Shown here piece by piece: positions 17,172 to 26,034 of a stretch of DNA of 64,000 bases. The stretch covers positions 62,001 through 126,000 of the forward strand of contig NZ_WJXB01000006.1 of assembly GCF_009664975.1 (NCBI RefSeq), read 5' to 3'. How positions within the stretch are numbered: position 1 is the stretch's first letter; every line of letters begins with the position of its first letter. The DNA is from Paenibacillus monticola. Lineage in GTDB: Bacteria; Bacillota; Bacilli; Paenibacillales; Paenibacillaceae. A program made the translations under genes and the position numbers. Under the pieces are notes generated by a model that was given only the letters and a program-made list of their open reading frames with translations, was not told the DNA's origin and ran no database searches.

Positions 17172-17513
17172 ATGACAACAAAAGTGAAACGACAGTTGAA
17201 TGATGGTCCTAAAATTCGCAGAGAAAAAGAACTCGTTTCAAAAATGATTCGTATATATTGCAAGAAAAAACATCATCTGAAAACGTTCTGCGAGGAATGT
17301 CAGGACTTAAATGATTATGCTAGGAATAGACTAACTCTCTGCCCATTCGGTGAGGAGAAAACGGCTTGTGCCAAGTGCCCTATCCATTGTTACAAACGGG
17401 ATTCCCGACAAAAAATTAAGGTTGTTATGCGTTTCTCAGGTCCATGGATGCTACTATATCATCCAATTGAGTCCATTAAGCATATCCCAATACCAGGTAA
17501 GTTAAGAAAATAA
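17172..17513 (+). CDS. YgbA family (nitrous-oxide-stimulated promoter family) protein
   Basis: A 113-residue protein with conserved cysteines: FCEEC, LCPFGEEKTACAKCPIHC and a Ser-Gly-Pro motif near MRFSGPWMLLYHP. This matches the YgbA / NO-responsive family of enterobacteria, where expression is induced by nitric oxide through NsrR. The cysteines suggest metal or iron-sulfur binding. The ATG follows GAAAGGGAT. I see no NsrR palindrome upstream. It stands alone between the DUF1835 gene and the sugar operon. Confidence 0.85.
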   Translation: MTTKVKRQLNDGPKIRREKELVSKMIRIYCKKKHHLKTFCEECQDLNDYARNRLTLCPFGEEKTACAKCPIHCYKRDSRQKIKVVMRFSGPWMLLYHPIESIKHIPIPGKLRK

Positions 17514-17559
17514 CCTGTGAAGAAGTGGATTCATTAACTTTAGTTTACTTTGCAATTTC

Positions 17560-19017
17560 TCATGCATACTTCCTTTGAATTCTAAGCGCAATATATTGTT
17601 TGCCCGGAAGCTCCAAACGGAATTTCCCATTATATGTCCCCTCAAGCGGAGTAATCGTCATGTTCCAGCTATCAATCACTTCAATAGAGAACTCACGGTC
17701 CTCGGGCAGATCAAGAATTTTGAAGGCTGGACGCTGACTCCCATAATAATACAAATAATATTCACCCGGCTCGCCTGCTCGTCCATCCAACATTGACATC
17801 GGGACAGGATTCAGACCACCGACAGGACCTTCATTGACAATTCGCCGCAAAAATTCAATCCGTTCCGGGCTTGTTCCATGCAGCTTGCCGCCATGCGACC
17901 ACCATAGAACTTCATCAAGGCCTTCGCTATCTCCTTTATGACCAACATAGGTTTCGCCATGGCCGACATAACCCCCTCGCACCATTCCGTCCCAGAAGCG
18001 TCGGACCATATCTTCAGCTGTGATGTTGCCCCAGTCATGATTGATATCCCCTTCATAACGGCATTCATCGACCACCACCGGCTTGTGGAATTGCTCTCTC
18101 CATTCTTTGGTAAGCAATAACTCTGTATGCTGAATGCTGCAGTGCGTCACCCAAGGTTTGTTATAATCGTAGAAGACAATCCAGTTATGAATCGAACGCA
18201 GATGCTGGTACGGATCATTTTCCTGCACAATTTTGAAGAAACGATCCCAATCCTCCATCTGCTTCTCCTTCAATAATTCATATTCATTGGCCATCGACCA
18301 CCAGATATTGCGGAATGCAGCCAATCGCGCAACGATGTACCGCAAATAAAAGTCATCGGTTTCAGCGTCCATTGTGGAGAATCCCCATCGGTCATACGGG
18401 TGGAAGAGGATCAGATCGGCTTCGATTCCCAACTGCTGCAACTGAATAATCCGCTGCTCCAAGGCGGCAAAATATTCAGTGTCAAACCGGCTGAAATCCC
18501 ATCCGTCTGCGATTGAACCGGGAAAGACAAAATGCTCAGGCTCGTTAGAGTTGTAATCATAATGCTTGGGGAACAGGCACATGCGAATCTTATTGAACGG
18601 CGCAGCTTTAAGGCTCTCCAGCGTTTGTTCCTGAAGCTCCTGGCTCTGATGGTTCCAGACATAACACGTTGTGCCAAAAGAAAAGTGTGGCGTCCCATCC
18701 TCGTAGGCAAAATGATAACGGTTCTTCACGCGAACCGGGCCATGATTGTCTTCAGTCGGCTCCACGCAGGAGAATTCTCCGCAGATTCCGTCCAGTTCCT
18801 GAACCGTGCTGTGCGTGATATACGTCCATTCGCCCACTGTATCAGGCATAAAGCGAACTTTATAAACGCCATTTCCATCATAAAAGCCCTCGGGGGTAAG
18901 CGTCCGGTTCATATATTTGAACGTTGCGGACAACTTAACGTCCATGAATGGATTGCCGCCCGACGGCCCCTGCAAAGTCAATTCAAAGATACCCCAACGT
19001 TCGGTTTGCGTTAACAT
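17560..19017 (-). CDS. DUF5060 / DUF4038-type glycoside hydrolase
   Basis: About 485 residues, no signal peptide. N-terminal DUF5060 beta-sandwich (about 1-80), a TIM-barrel region of the DUF4038/apiosidase-like kind (about 90-385) and a C-terminal DUF5605-type sandwich (about 400-485). Barrel-end glutamates stand in SMANEYELL and [10 protein letters not shown], suitable as acid/base and nucleophile. The ATG at 19017 has GGAGGG 7 bases upstream. It is the last gene of the binding protein-permease-permease operon, so it should act on the imported oligosaccharide. The exact linkage is not predictable; an arabinose- or xylose-containing substrate is inferred from the neighbours. Confidence 0.85.
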   Translation of the reverse strand: MLTQTERWGIFELTLQGPSGGNPFMDVKLSATFKYMNRTLTPEGFYDGNGVYKVRFMPDTVGEWTYITHSTVQELDGICGEFSCVEPTEDNHGPVRVKNRYHFAYEDGTPHFSFGTTCYVWNHQSQELQEQTLESLKAAPFNKIRMCLFPKHYDYNSNEPEHFVFPGSIADGWDFSRFDTEYFAALEQRIIQLQQLGIEADLILFHPYDRWGFSTMDAETDDFYLRYIVARLAAFRNIWWSMANEYELLKEKQMEDWDRFFKIVQENDPYQHLRSIHNWIVFYDYNKPWVTHCSIQHTELLLTKEWREQFHKPVVVDECRYEGDINHDWGNITAEDMVRRFWDGMVRGGYVGHGETYVGHKGDSEGLDEVLWWSHGGKLHGTSPERIEFLRRIVNEGPVGGLNPVPMSMLDGRAGEPGEYYLYYYGSQRPAFKILDLPEDREFSIEVIDSWNMTITPLEGTYNGKFRLELPGKQYIALRIQRKYA

Positions 19018-19131
19018 TAGAAATCCCTCCACTTTGACTGTTATTACTGCAAGAGGGATGCCCTCTGACCAAAAATCTGGCTAACAGAGACATCCCATTT
19101 GGATTAAATGTATACTTACTTACCGTAGATA

Positions 19132-19968
19132 TTAGCCTTTAGTCGCCCCGGAAGCAATCCCTTTGACAAAATACTTTTGCAGCGAAATAAACACAATAAG
19201 CACTGGCATTACGGACATTGCCGTTCCGGCAAAAATCATGTCCCAACGCGAGGAGAACTCACCGATATAACGGTAGATTTCTACGACCATCGTCTTCGCC
19301 TCACCGGAGGGTAGGACCAGCATTGGCATCAGGAAGTCATTCCAGATTCCCAGTCCGTTCAACACGACCATACTTGCCGTTACCGGCCCTAGCAGAGGAA
19401 ATACAATTTTCCAAAAAATGCCGTAGCGGGAACAGCCGTCAATCTCAGCTGCTTCCTCAATCTCACGCGGGATGCCTTTTACAAAGCTCGTGTACAACAG
19501 ACAGCCAAAGCCTACCGCACCAGCCACGTAAATGAAGATGGGCCCTGCAAGATTGCCATACAGCCCCAGCATTCTCAGCTCTTTGAACAAGGGAATCATA
19601 TAAGCCTGAAAAGGAATCATCATCCCTGCCAGAAAGTAGACGAATATAAAACGGGTCCATCTTACATTTCTGCGCTCGATGGCATATCCAGCCATCGGAA
19701 TAATCAATACTTGGGCAACAATAGATACTCCAGTCAGAATCAAACTGTTCAAGATCGCCCGTGGGAATTCTGTCTCCGTTAACAGGTATTTAAAGCTATC
19801 CAGATAAAGTGTCTTCGGAAAAGCAACCGCATCACGCATAATTTCCGCATTGCTCTTAAACGCTGACATCAGGTTATAGAAGATAGGAAAGAAAAATAAG
19901 ATCGCAACTATAAGCGTAATGAGGAACAGTGAGATTTCGGCTATTCTTCGGCGAGTCTGCATGGTCAT
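19132..19968 (-). CDS. Sugar ABC transporter permease (MalG/AraQ-type)
   Basis: A 278-residue protein with six predicted membrane helices and the cytoplasmic EAA loop EEAAEIDGCSRYGIFWKI that docks on the ATPase. CUT1-type importer. The start overlaps the end of the upstream permease gene by position (TAAG-ATG), indicating tight coupling. As in most CUT1 systems of this group, no ATPase gene is present locally; a shared MsmX-type ATPase elsewhere is expected. A small GAGGG-CAT-CCCTC hairpin lies in the 114-base gap to the glycosidase. Confidence 0.95.
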   Translation of the reverse strand: MTMQTRRRIAEISLFLITLIVAILFFFPIFYNLMSAFKSNAEIMRDAVAFPKTLYLDSFKYLLTETEFPRAILNSLILTGVSIVAQVLIIPMAGYAIERRNVRWTRFIFVYFLAGMMIPFQAYMIPLFKELRMLGLYGNLAGPIFIYVAGAVGFGCLLYTSFVKGIPREIEEAAEIDGCSRYGIFWKIVFPLLGPVTASMVVLNGLGIWNDFLMPMLVLPSGEAKTMVVEIYRYIGEFSSRWDMIFAGTAMSVMPVLIVFISLQKYFVKGIASGATKG

Positions 19969-19969
19969 C

Positions 19970-20902
19970 TTAGAGCTGCACCTCCCTCTTCTGGAGAAAT
20001 TTCACTTGAATAACAGTAATGATCAGAATAATTAAGAACAGGACCATCGCCAGTGCAGTACCAAATCCCTGCCTTAATTCACCAAAGCCTACCTTGTAAA
20101 TAATATAAGTTAACGTCTCAGTCTCAAAGCCTGGACCTCCATCGGTCATTACAGCAATCTGATCAAAAATTTTCAATGCGCTGATCATGGAGAGCACCAA
20201 GCACACCGTCATTGATCCCGCGAGCAGCGGGAAGGTAATATGGCGGAATTGCTGTCTTCCGTTTGCGCCATCTATGCTGGCCGCTTCGTTAAGCTCCTGT
20301 GGTATTCCCTGCAATCCAGCAAGATAGATGATCATATAGTAGCCCGCGCCTTTCCAGGCCGTAGACAGAATAATCGAAATCATGGCATATTTGGGGTTAC
20401 CCAACCAGTCAACGATATAGCTTCCCAATCCAATTCGATCCAAAATCTGATTAAACACACCGAAGTTATAGTTCAGAATCATCGACCAGACAAAACCCAT
20501 GACAATCCCGCTTAGCAGTGTTGGGAAATAAAATACACTTCGGAATAAATTGCGGAACCAACGCACTTTATCAACCATCATCGCCAAGGCAATTGCCGCG
20601 ATATTCTCTAGTAACACCAGGGAAATGGTCATGACCATTGTATTCTTAAGTGCATTATGAACCCGTGGACTATTCCAGATTTCCACGAAGTTGGCGAAGC
20701 CGATGTAACGAACGTCTGAGCTAATACCATCCCATGAGGTAAAGCTTAAATAGATACTCCCCACTGTAGGAACAATAACGAATAATGTGTACAGTATGAA
20801 TGATGGCAAGATGAACAGCAGTGCGTAAGACTGCCACTTTTTCTTTTTCTTTTTATGAGTGGCAATTACTGACTTGTCCGCATTTATTATGGATGTTGCC
20901 AT
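19970..20902 (-). CDS. Sugar ABC transporter permease (MalF/LplB-type)
   Basis: A 310-residue protein with six predicted membrane helices and the EAA loop LNEAASIDGANGRQQFRHI. Lysine-rich cytoplasmic N-terminus. The partner permease follows one base later. The ATG is preceded by GGAGGGAG. Forms the translocation channel of a CUT1 oligosaccharide importer with the two neighbours. Confidence 0.95.
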   Translation of the reverse strand: MATSIINADKSVIATHKKKKKKWQSYALLFILPSFILYTLFVIVPTVGSIYLSFTSWDGISSDVRYIGFANFVEIWNSPRVHNALKNTMVMTISLVLLENIAAIALAMMVDKVRWFRNLFRSVFYFPTLLSGIVMGFVWSMILNYNFGVFNQILDRIGLGSYIVDWLGNPKYAMISIILSTAWKGAGYYMIIYLAGLQGIPQELNEAASIDGANGRQQFRHITFPLLAGSMTVCLVLSMISALKIFDQIAVMTDGGPGFETETLTYIIYKVGFGELRQGFGTALAMVLFLIILIITVIQVKFLQKREVQL

Positions 20903-20938
20903 GGTTGTGCTCTCCCTCCTAAGGACACGCTTGGTAGA

Positions 20939-20973
20939 AAGAGAACCTCCGCTTGGTAGCAGAGGATTCTCTT
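20939..20973 (-). terminator. Attenuator between binding-protein and permease genes
   Basis: An imperfect hairpin (AGAGAA-CCTC / GAGG-TTCTCT arms) followed by TTCT on the minus strand. Such partial terminators commonly lower permease expression relative to the binding protein. Confidence 0.55.
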
Positions 20974-20987
20974 CTTAAGCGTAACTA

Positions 20988-22331
20988 TTACATCTGATTA
21001 GCTTTCACTTGGGTGTCATACTCTGTATCTGCTTTTTTCATATAATCGGTGACGTCACCATTCTCTAGGACAAGCTCCTGCAACAGCTTATAGTACCAAT
21101 TGCGGAACTGTGGAGGAATCAGGTTGTCACCCCACCAGTTGTTAATGGCCAAGGATTTGACTACATTCGGATCAGCAACAAGATCAAGGGCCACTTGCAT
21201 TTGCTCGCTTGTTTCATAAGTTACGTTCTCTTTAGTAGCTGGGATGGCGTTGATTGTAGCCAAATATACGGAATATTGTTCAGGTGCGAAGAAGAAACGG
21301 ATAAACTCTTTAATCGCTTCGGTTTTGTCTGCATCCTTAACTGCGTCGGTCGATAAAGACCAACCGGCCGGAGAGGGTAGACCAATTACATTCACTTTTC
21401 CTTCACGGTCAGGGATTGCATAGAAACCGAACTCAAAGCTTGGATCGGCTTCGGCAATCTGTGTGAACATCCAAGTACCGGAATACAATTGTGCCGCTTT
21501 GCCCGAGACTAGAATCGAAGCCGTTTGGTTGTCACCGGTGCTCAACCAGCCTTTATCGACATACTTACTGAAAAGATCTTTATAATCAGTCATGGCCTGC
21601 ACTACGTTGGCATCTGTGAAACTTACGGTTTTGGCTGTGCGTTTGGAGTTCCAATCCGGATCTTTGGAATATACATCGTCAATCAGGAATTTGTTGACCC
21701 AGAAGCCCATATGGAAGATATCCTTGCCGCCTACAACTAGCGGAGTAATACCTGATGTTTTCAATTTTTCTTGAATGGCTATGAATTCGTCATAGGTTTT
21801 GGGAAGCACAGTGATACCAGCATCGGTGTACGCCTTTTTACTGTAAATAATGCCCTGAGGTGCATTCACCTGCATGGGTGCATTCCACACCTTGCCCTCT
21901 ACTTGCGGTGGAGCTTCGAATAAATCAAGCAGATCCGCTGGGAGTTCCACGATTTTACCGGCATCGGCAAACACTTGAGTGTCCCGCATTTCAACCAGAT
22001 CCGGGAATTCGCCAACCGCATCTTTTGTCTTCAGCCAGTCTAGATAAGCTGCGGATGAAGTTTCACTTAAATCCTTGATGGTCACGTTTGGATTCGCTTC
22101 CGTGAATTTTTTAACCGTATCCGCGATGGCTTTTTTCGTGGCCGGATCACCGGATGCATAGCCGATAGTGAAGCTGACATCTTTTTTGGCAACCTCTGTA
22201 GCAGGTGTATCTGAGTCTGGTGCATTTGTCGCATTGCCGGTCGTATTGTTATTGTTTCCACCGCAGGCAGTCAGTACTGTTGTTGTGGCAAGCAGCAATA
22301 CGGACAATTTCGTCATTGTTTGTTTTAACAT
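20988..22331 (-). CDS. Extracellular sugar-binding lipoprotein (CUT1 importer)
   Basis: A 447-residue protein with a lipoprotein signal (hydrophobic core, lipobox LTAC, then Gly and an Asn/Thr-rich linker) and a type-1 solute-binding fold (FTIGYASGDPATKK onward, LVVGGKDIFHMGFW). It captures oligosaccharide at the outer face of the membrane and delivers it to the two permeases downstream. The ATG at 22331 has GGGGAGG 10 bases upstream; an in-frame upstream start at 22391 would spoil the signal peptide. A YesM/YesN pair sits immediately upstream and is the likely regulator. Confidence 0.92.
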   Translation of the reverse strand: MLKQTMTKLSVLLLATTTVLTACGGNNNNTTGNATNAPDSDTPATEVAKKDVSFTIGYASGDPATKKAIADTVKKFTEANPNVTIKDLSETSSAAYLDWLKTKDAVGEFPDLVEMRDTQVFADAGKIVELPADLLDLFEAPPQVEGKVWNAPMQVNAPQGIIYSKKAYTDAGITVLPKTYDEFIAIQEKLKTSGITPLVVGGKDIFHMGFWVNKFLIDDVYSKDPDWNSKRTAKTVSFTDANVVQAMTDYKDLFSKYVDKGWLSTGDNQTASILVSGKAAQLYSGTWMFTQIAEADPSFEFGFYAIPDREGKVNVIGLPSPAGWSLSTDAVKDADKTEAIKEFIRFFFAPEQYSVYLATINAIPATKENVTYETSEQMQVALDLVADPNVVKSLAINNWWGDNLIPPQFRNWYYKLLQELVLENGDVTDYMKKADTEYDTQVKANQM

Positions 22332-22397
22332 TTTATAGTTGCCTCCCCTTTTAGTAAACCGCGGAAACATAAAGACCGATGTGCGCATCATCGCTTA

Positions 22398-22408
22398 GAA
22401 AGCGTTTC
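22398..22408. promoter_or_regulatory. cre-like element upstream of the sugar importer
   Basis: GAAAGCGTTTC resembles the core of a CcpA catabolite-repression site or LacI-type operator, with mismatches to the full 14-base consensus. The position between promoter region and start codon would fit repression by glucose. Confidence 0.35.
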
Positions 22409-22532
22409 CTTCTGTAAATAGAATAGCATTCATCATTCGTTGTTAGAATGAACTTTTTTAAGCCGGATATGCGGTGAATTTAAGAAGTATTTACGAAATA
22501 ACCCCACAACATAAAAGAACGAAGGACCTCAA

Positions 22533-24332
22533 TCAGTCCTCCATTCGCGTAGTGGTACTTATAAAGTTTGGGTTGTCCACGATTGGAAAGGATAGCAGGA
22601 TCGAAGTCCCGATATGCTCGCGGCTGCTGATGGATAAACCGTATTCTTCCCCATAGAGTGAACGCATTCGTTCATGCACATTTTTGAGCCCGACATTTTT
22701 CCCTGGTGTAGTATGATCCTCCAAGGCTTCAGTTAGCTGCTGGACCTTCTCCTTGCTCATCCCAATTCCATCATCATAGATAGTAACCAGCAGCTTGTTG
22801 TCTTGTTTCTCAAGGGTCAGGCCCACCGTGCCTTTACCCTGCTGGCGAAGTCCATGTTGGATAGCATTCTCCACAATCGGCTGCAAGGACAGCTTCAGAA
22901 TATACCACTCCACATCCACTTCCGGCGAGATATCGCAGCGGAGCTCATATTTGTTCTCGAACCGAACAGAAATGATATAGAAATAATCGCGTAGATGTTC
23001 AAGTTCACCCCGTATACTTACCCGGTCCTCCCCGTAGTCGATCACATATTTCAGTTGGTTGGAGAGCGCTAGAATCATATCCGCCACTTCATCCATATCC
23101 TTATCAACCGCATTCATGCGGATGACTTCCAGCGTGTTATATAAATAATGTGGGCGAATCTGACTTTTCAAGGCATTCAGTTCTGTTTGCTTCTGCTTGA
23201 TCTGGGCAACATACGCTTCATCTATATATACCTGCAAGCGCTCCACCATTCGATTGAAGCCATGGCTGAGTCTGCCCATCTCATCGTTGCTCTCTACAAC
23301 CATCTGAGTATCGAGATTGCCGGATTCGACAACGGCCATTTGCTTGATTAAATTTCTGATTGGTGCGGCCAGCCGCCGCGAGAACCACGTCCCCATCACG
23401 ATCAAGACAATCGAACACAGGATGATCGCAATGAATACGGTCAAACGGGCGGATAACAGCTGCTCGAACAGATTATCCCGGTGAATGCGGGCAATCACGT
23501 TCCCTTTTAAGAATGGAATAGCTTCCTTCAGGACGATCATTTCCTTATCCTCTTTGGTTCGATATCCTTCAGTGCTCTTTACGGAATCCTCATTGGTGAA
23601 ATAGATATTCCCCTCACCATCCAATAGGAACAGCTCATCTTTAACTCCCAGATTAAGCTCTCTGAAAAATTGGTTGAACATGGCGGTATCCACATCCAGA
23701 AATAAGGTTCCGACAATCTTTGGCTCCTTGGTGACCCGGCCAGAAATATCGATCAGACTTCGCCCAACTGTAAAGACACTTCGTTTCGAACCAGCGTAAT
23801 AATTCTCGGGATGGGTCGGAAATATGCCTACTTGGGAAGGATTTGGAGCCATTACCGTCAGCCAATCTTTATAGGGTAGAGCATCATATGTAATTCCCCG
23901 GTTCTCCTTATCCTGATAATAAATCTTATCATCCAAGGCTCTTTGAAAATAAACACTCGTGATATAAGGGTCACTGTAGAGCACAGTCTTCAGAAAGGAT
24001 TCGATCGGAATGGAATTAATCTGCTCCAGTTCATTCACATTATAGGTTTGATTCTGCGTGTAGCTCTCAATAAACCCCTCATAACGGCCCGTATACATCA
24101 GCTTGGAGACCTCGTTGTATTGATTGAAGGCAGAGTTCAGATTATAGCCCATATACAGCACCATTTGCTGCAGATTGCTGGTGGTATAACGTTCAACATA
24201 GCCGGAAAAGGTCTGAACTGAAAAAAAACTGAGCGCAAATAGCGGAATCAGACCCACCAGTATAAAGGAGGCGGAGAATTTAACAAATATACTTTTGGAT
24301 CTGCGGCCCCAGATGAACATGTAATAAGGCAT
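22533..24332 (-). CDS. Sensor histidine kinase, YesM type
   Basis: A 599-residue membrane kinase. One membrane segment near residues 20-40, an extracellular sensor region of about 240 residues, a second segment near 285-305, a HAMP domain (RRLAAPIRNLIKQM), a His_kinase domain with the phospho-acceptor histidine in QIRPHYLYNTLEVIRMNA, and an HATPase domain with NAIQHGL and DDGIGMS. Pairs with the response regulator 12 bases upstream in the same operon. Kinases of this kind normally sense an oligosaccharide via the neighbouring binding protein and induce the importer. The ATG at 24332 is preceded by GAAAGGGGAT. Confidence 0.93.
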   Translation of the reverse strand: MPYYMFIWGRRSKSIFVKFSASFILVGLIPLFALSFFSVQTFSGYVERYTTSNLQQMVLYMGYNLNSAFNQYNEVSKLMYTGRYEGFIESYTQNQTYNVNELEQINSIPIESFLKTVLYSDPYITSVYFQRALDDKIYYQDKENRGITYDALPYKDWLTVMAPNPSQVGIFPTHPENYYAGSKRSVFTVGRSLIDISGRVTKEPKIVGTLFLDVDTAMFNQFFRELNLGVKDELFLLDGEGNIYFTNEDSVKSTEGYRTKEDKEMIVLKEAIPFLKGNVIARIHRDNLFEQLLSARLTVFIAIILCSIVLIVMGTWFSRRLAAPIRNLIKQMAVVESGNLDTQMVVESNDEMGRLSHGFNRMVERLQVYIDEAYVAQIKQKQTELNALKSQIRPHYLYNTLEVIRMNAVDKDMDEVADMILALSNQLKYVIDYGEDRVSIRGELEHLRDYFYIISVRFENKYELRCDISPEVDVEWYILKLSLQPIVENAIQHGLRQQGKGTVGLTLEKQDNKLLVTIYDDGIGMSKEKVQQLTEALEDHTTPGKNVGLKNVHERMRSLYGEEYGLSISSREHIGTSILLSFPIVDNPNFISTTTRMED

Positions 24333-24344
24333 CCCCTTTCCTTC

Positions 24345-25955
24345 TTACGGCTGCTGTTGGTTTTTGAAGGATTGTTTGTATTCCTGCGGCAGTTTGCCGT
24401 ATTTCTTCTTGAACATGTCACTGAAATGCCGGGCATTGTTATACCCTACACTTTCGGCAATTTCGTAGACCATCATATCGCTCTGCAGCAGCAGTTGGAG
24501 CGCACGGTTCATACGAACCTCAGTCACATAATTCTTAAAGTTCTGTCCGGTGTGTTTCTTAAAAAAACTGCTGAAATAGTAGGGATTCATGAACATCATG
24601 CCTGCTATGGATTCCAGTGTGATGTTCTCCGCGTAATGCTCCTCAATAAATATTTTGACTTGGGACAGCTGCACCATTTCCTTATTAACCATGCGGCGGC
24701 CAATTTGCTCGGACATCTTATCCAGGATTACAGTAAATGCTTGCTCGACCTCTGTATACGTTGCATAATTAGTTAATTTCTCCAGCATCGGACTGCTATC
24801 CTGACCCGCAAGATTAGCCTCGACGCCAAAATCAGCCAATTCTTGCTCCAGCTGCACAATCGTATTATACACACTGGATACGGCTTGATTCTTACTGTCG
24901 ACGGCTAACCATCGGATCGTCTGCAGCAACTGGTTCGTGCATTCAACAATCTGCTCTTTATCCTGACACTTCAATGCCGTTCTCAGCGCGGACTGAAGCT
25001 CATTTAGAGAGGTTAATGTCTGTGCTTCGCCTTCGAACTGTTCCACCAGACTTGAGATTACATGATTCAAGCCTACAAAATACTTGCGATTTAGCGCTTT
25101 CAATGCACTGCGATAAGACTCATCGGCATTATCCATTCCCTCTACATTATTGCCGACTCCAATCGAAACCGGCAATTTCAGAAAGTTGTTTATTTTGCCG
25201 TGCAGGTCTTCAGCCAATCTCTCCGGCTCTCCCGAATGCTCATGCTGAAGCAAAATACAAAAGCGCTCACCTTTGCGGAACATATAGCTGTTGTCGATCT
25301 GATCTACGGTTTCTTTAATAATGTTGGACAGCGCGAATTCAACCAGCTTGCGTTCCCGCTCTTCCCAGCGCGAGGGCTGTCCCGTATATTCATCCGTCTC
25401 CAATACACAGATGCTCACATAACGACTTATAGCGGTGATCCCCAATTCCAGCAGCGTTTCTGCTGTCCCCTTGTTCCCATCGGTCAGCCGGTCTAACAAC
25501 TCTTCAATGGTTAATCTGAGATTTTTTTGTTCATAAGATTTAAGCATTTTTTTATTGCGTTCGCCTTCGGTTTCCTGCCGAATGAGAGAAACGGCACGGC
25601 TTACGACCTGCTCCAGCTGGTTTTTATTAACCGGTTTGACCAGATAATCCATTGCACCGTACTGAATGGCCTGCCGTGCGTAGGCGAATTCCTGATAAGC
25701 ACTGATGAAAATTACTTTTATCGGCTTACCAGAATCATGAATTTCCCGAATAATATCAATTCCTGTGAATCCGGGCATGCTTATATCACTGATGATCAGA
25801 TCAGGATTGCATAATTCGATCTGCTGCTTCAATTCATAACCATCACTGGCTTCGCCTACAATGGTCAACCCTAGTTGCTCCCAAGCAAGCAGCTTTTTTA
25901 AGCCCCGTATAATAACCGGTTCATCATCGGCCAAGATTACCCGAATCGTGTGCAT
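24345..25955 (-). CDS. Response regulator, YesN type (receiver plus AraC-type HTH)
   Basis: A 536-residue protein. Receiver domain (about 1-120) with acidic pocket DDE and phospho-acceptor Asp in LIISDISMPG, a long linker region (about 150-420) and a C-terminal AraC-type double HTH (about 435-530, HFSDMFKKKYGKLPQEYK). Acts with the downstream YesM kinase. Likely target is the importer operon about 2 kb downstream. GGAGGACTGCAGT before the ATG gives a good ribosome-binding site. Confidence 0.93.
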   Translation of the reverse strand: MHTIRVILADDEPVIIRGLKKLLAWEQLGLTIVGEASDGYELKQQIELCNPDLIISDISMPGFTGIDIIREIHDSGKPIKVIFISAYQEFAYARQAIQYGAMDYLVKPVNKNQLEQVVSRAVSLIRQETEGERNKKMLKSYEQKNLRLTIEELLDRLTDGNKGTAETLLELGITAISRYVSICVLETDEYTGQPSRWEERERKLVEFALSNIIKETVDQIDNSYMFRKGERFCILLQHEHSGEPERLAEDLHGKINNFLKLPVSIGVGNNVEGMDNADESYRSALKALNRKYFVGLNHVISSLVEQFEGEAQTLTSLNELQSALRTALKCQDKEQIVECTNQLLQTIRWLAVDSKNQAVSSVYNTIVQLEQELADFGVEANLAGQDSSPMLEKLTNYATYTEVEQAFTVILDKMSEQIGRRMVNKEMVQLSQVKIFIEEHYAENITLESIAGMMFMNPYYFSSFFKKHTGQNFKNYVTEVRMNRALQLLLQSDMMVYEIAESVGYNNARHFSDMFKKKYGKLPQEYKQSFKNQQQP

Positions 25956-26034
25956 ACTGCAGTCCTCCTACTTAGCTCTATTCTTATGATACCAGACAAG
26001 ATAGACCTCATGCATCGAGTCGGAATGAAGTTTC

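Noticed and set aside
22398-22408. Definite CcpA cre site
   Set aside because: At least three mismatches to the 14-base consensus; reported only as a low-confidence element.
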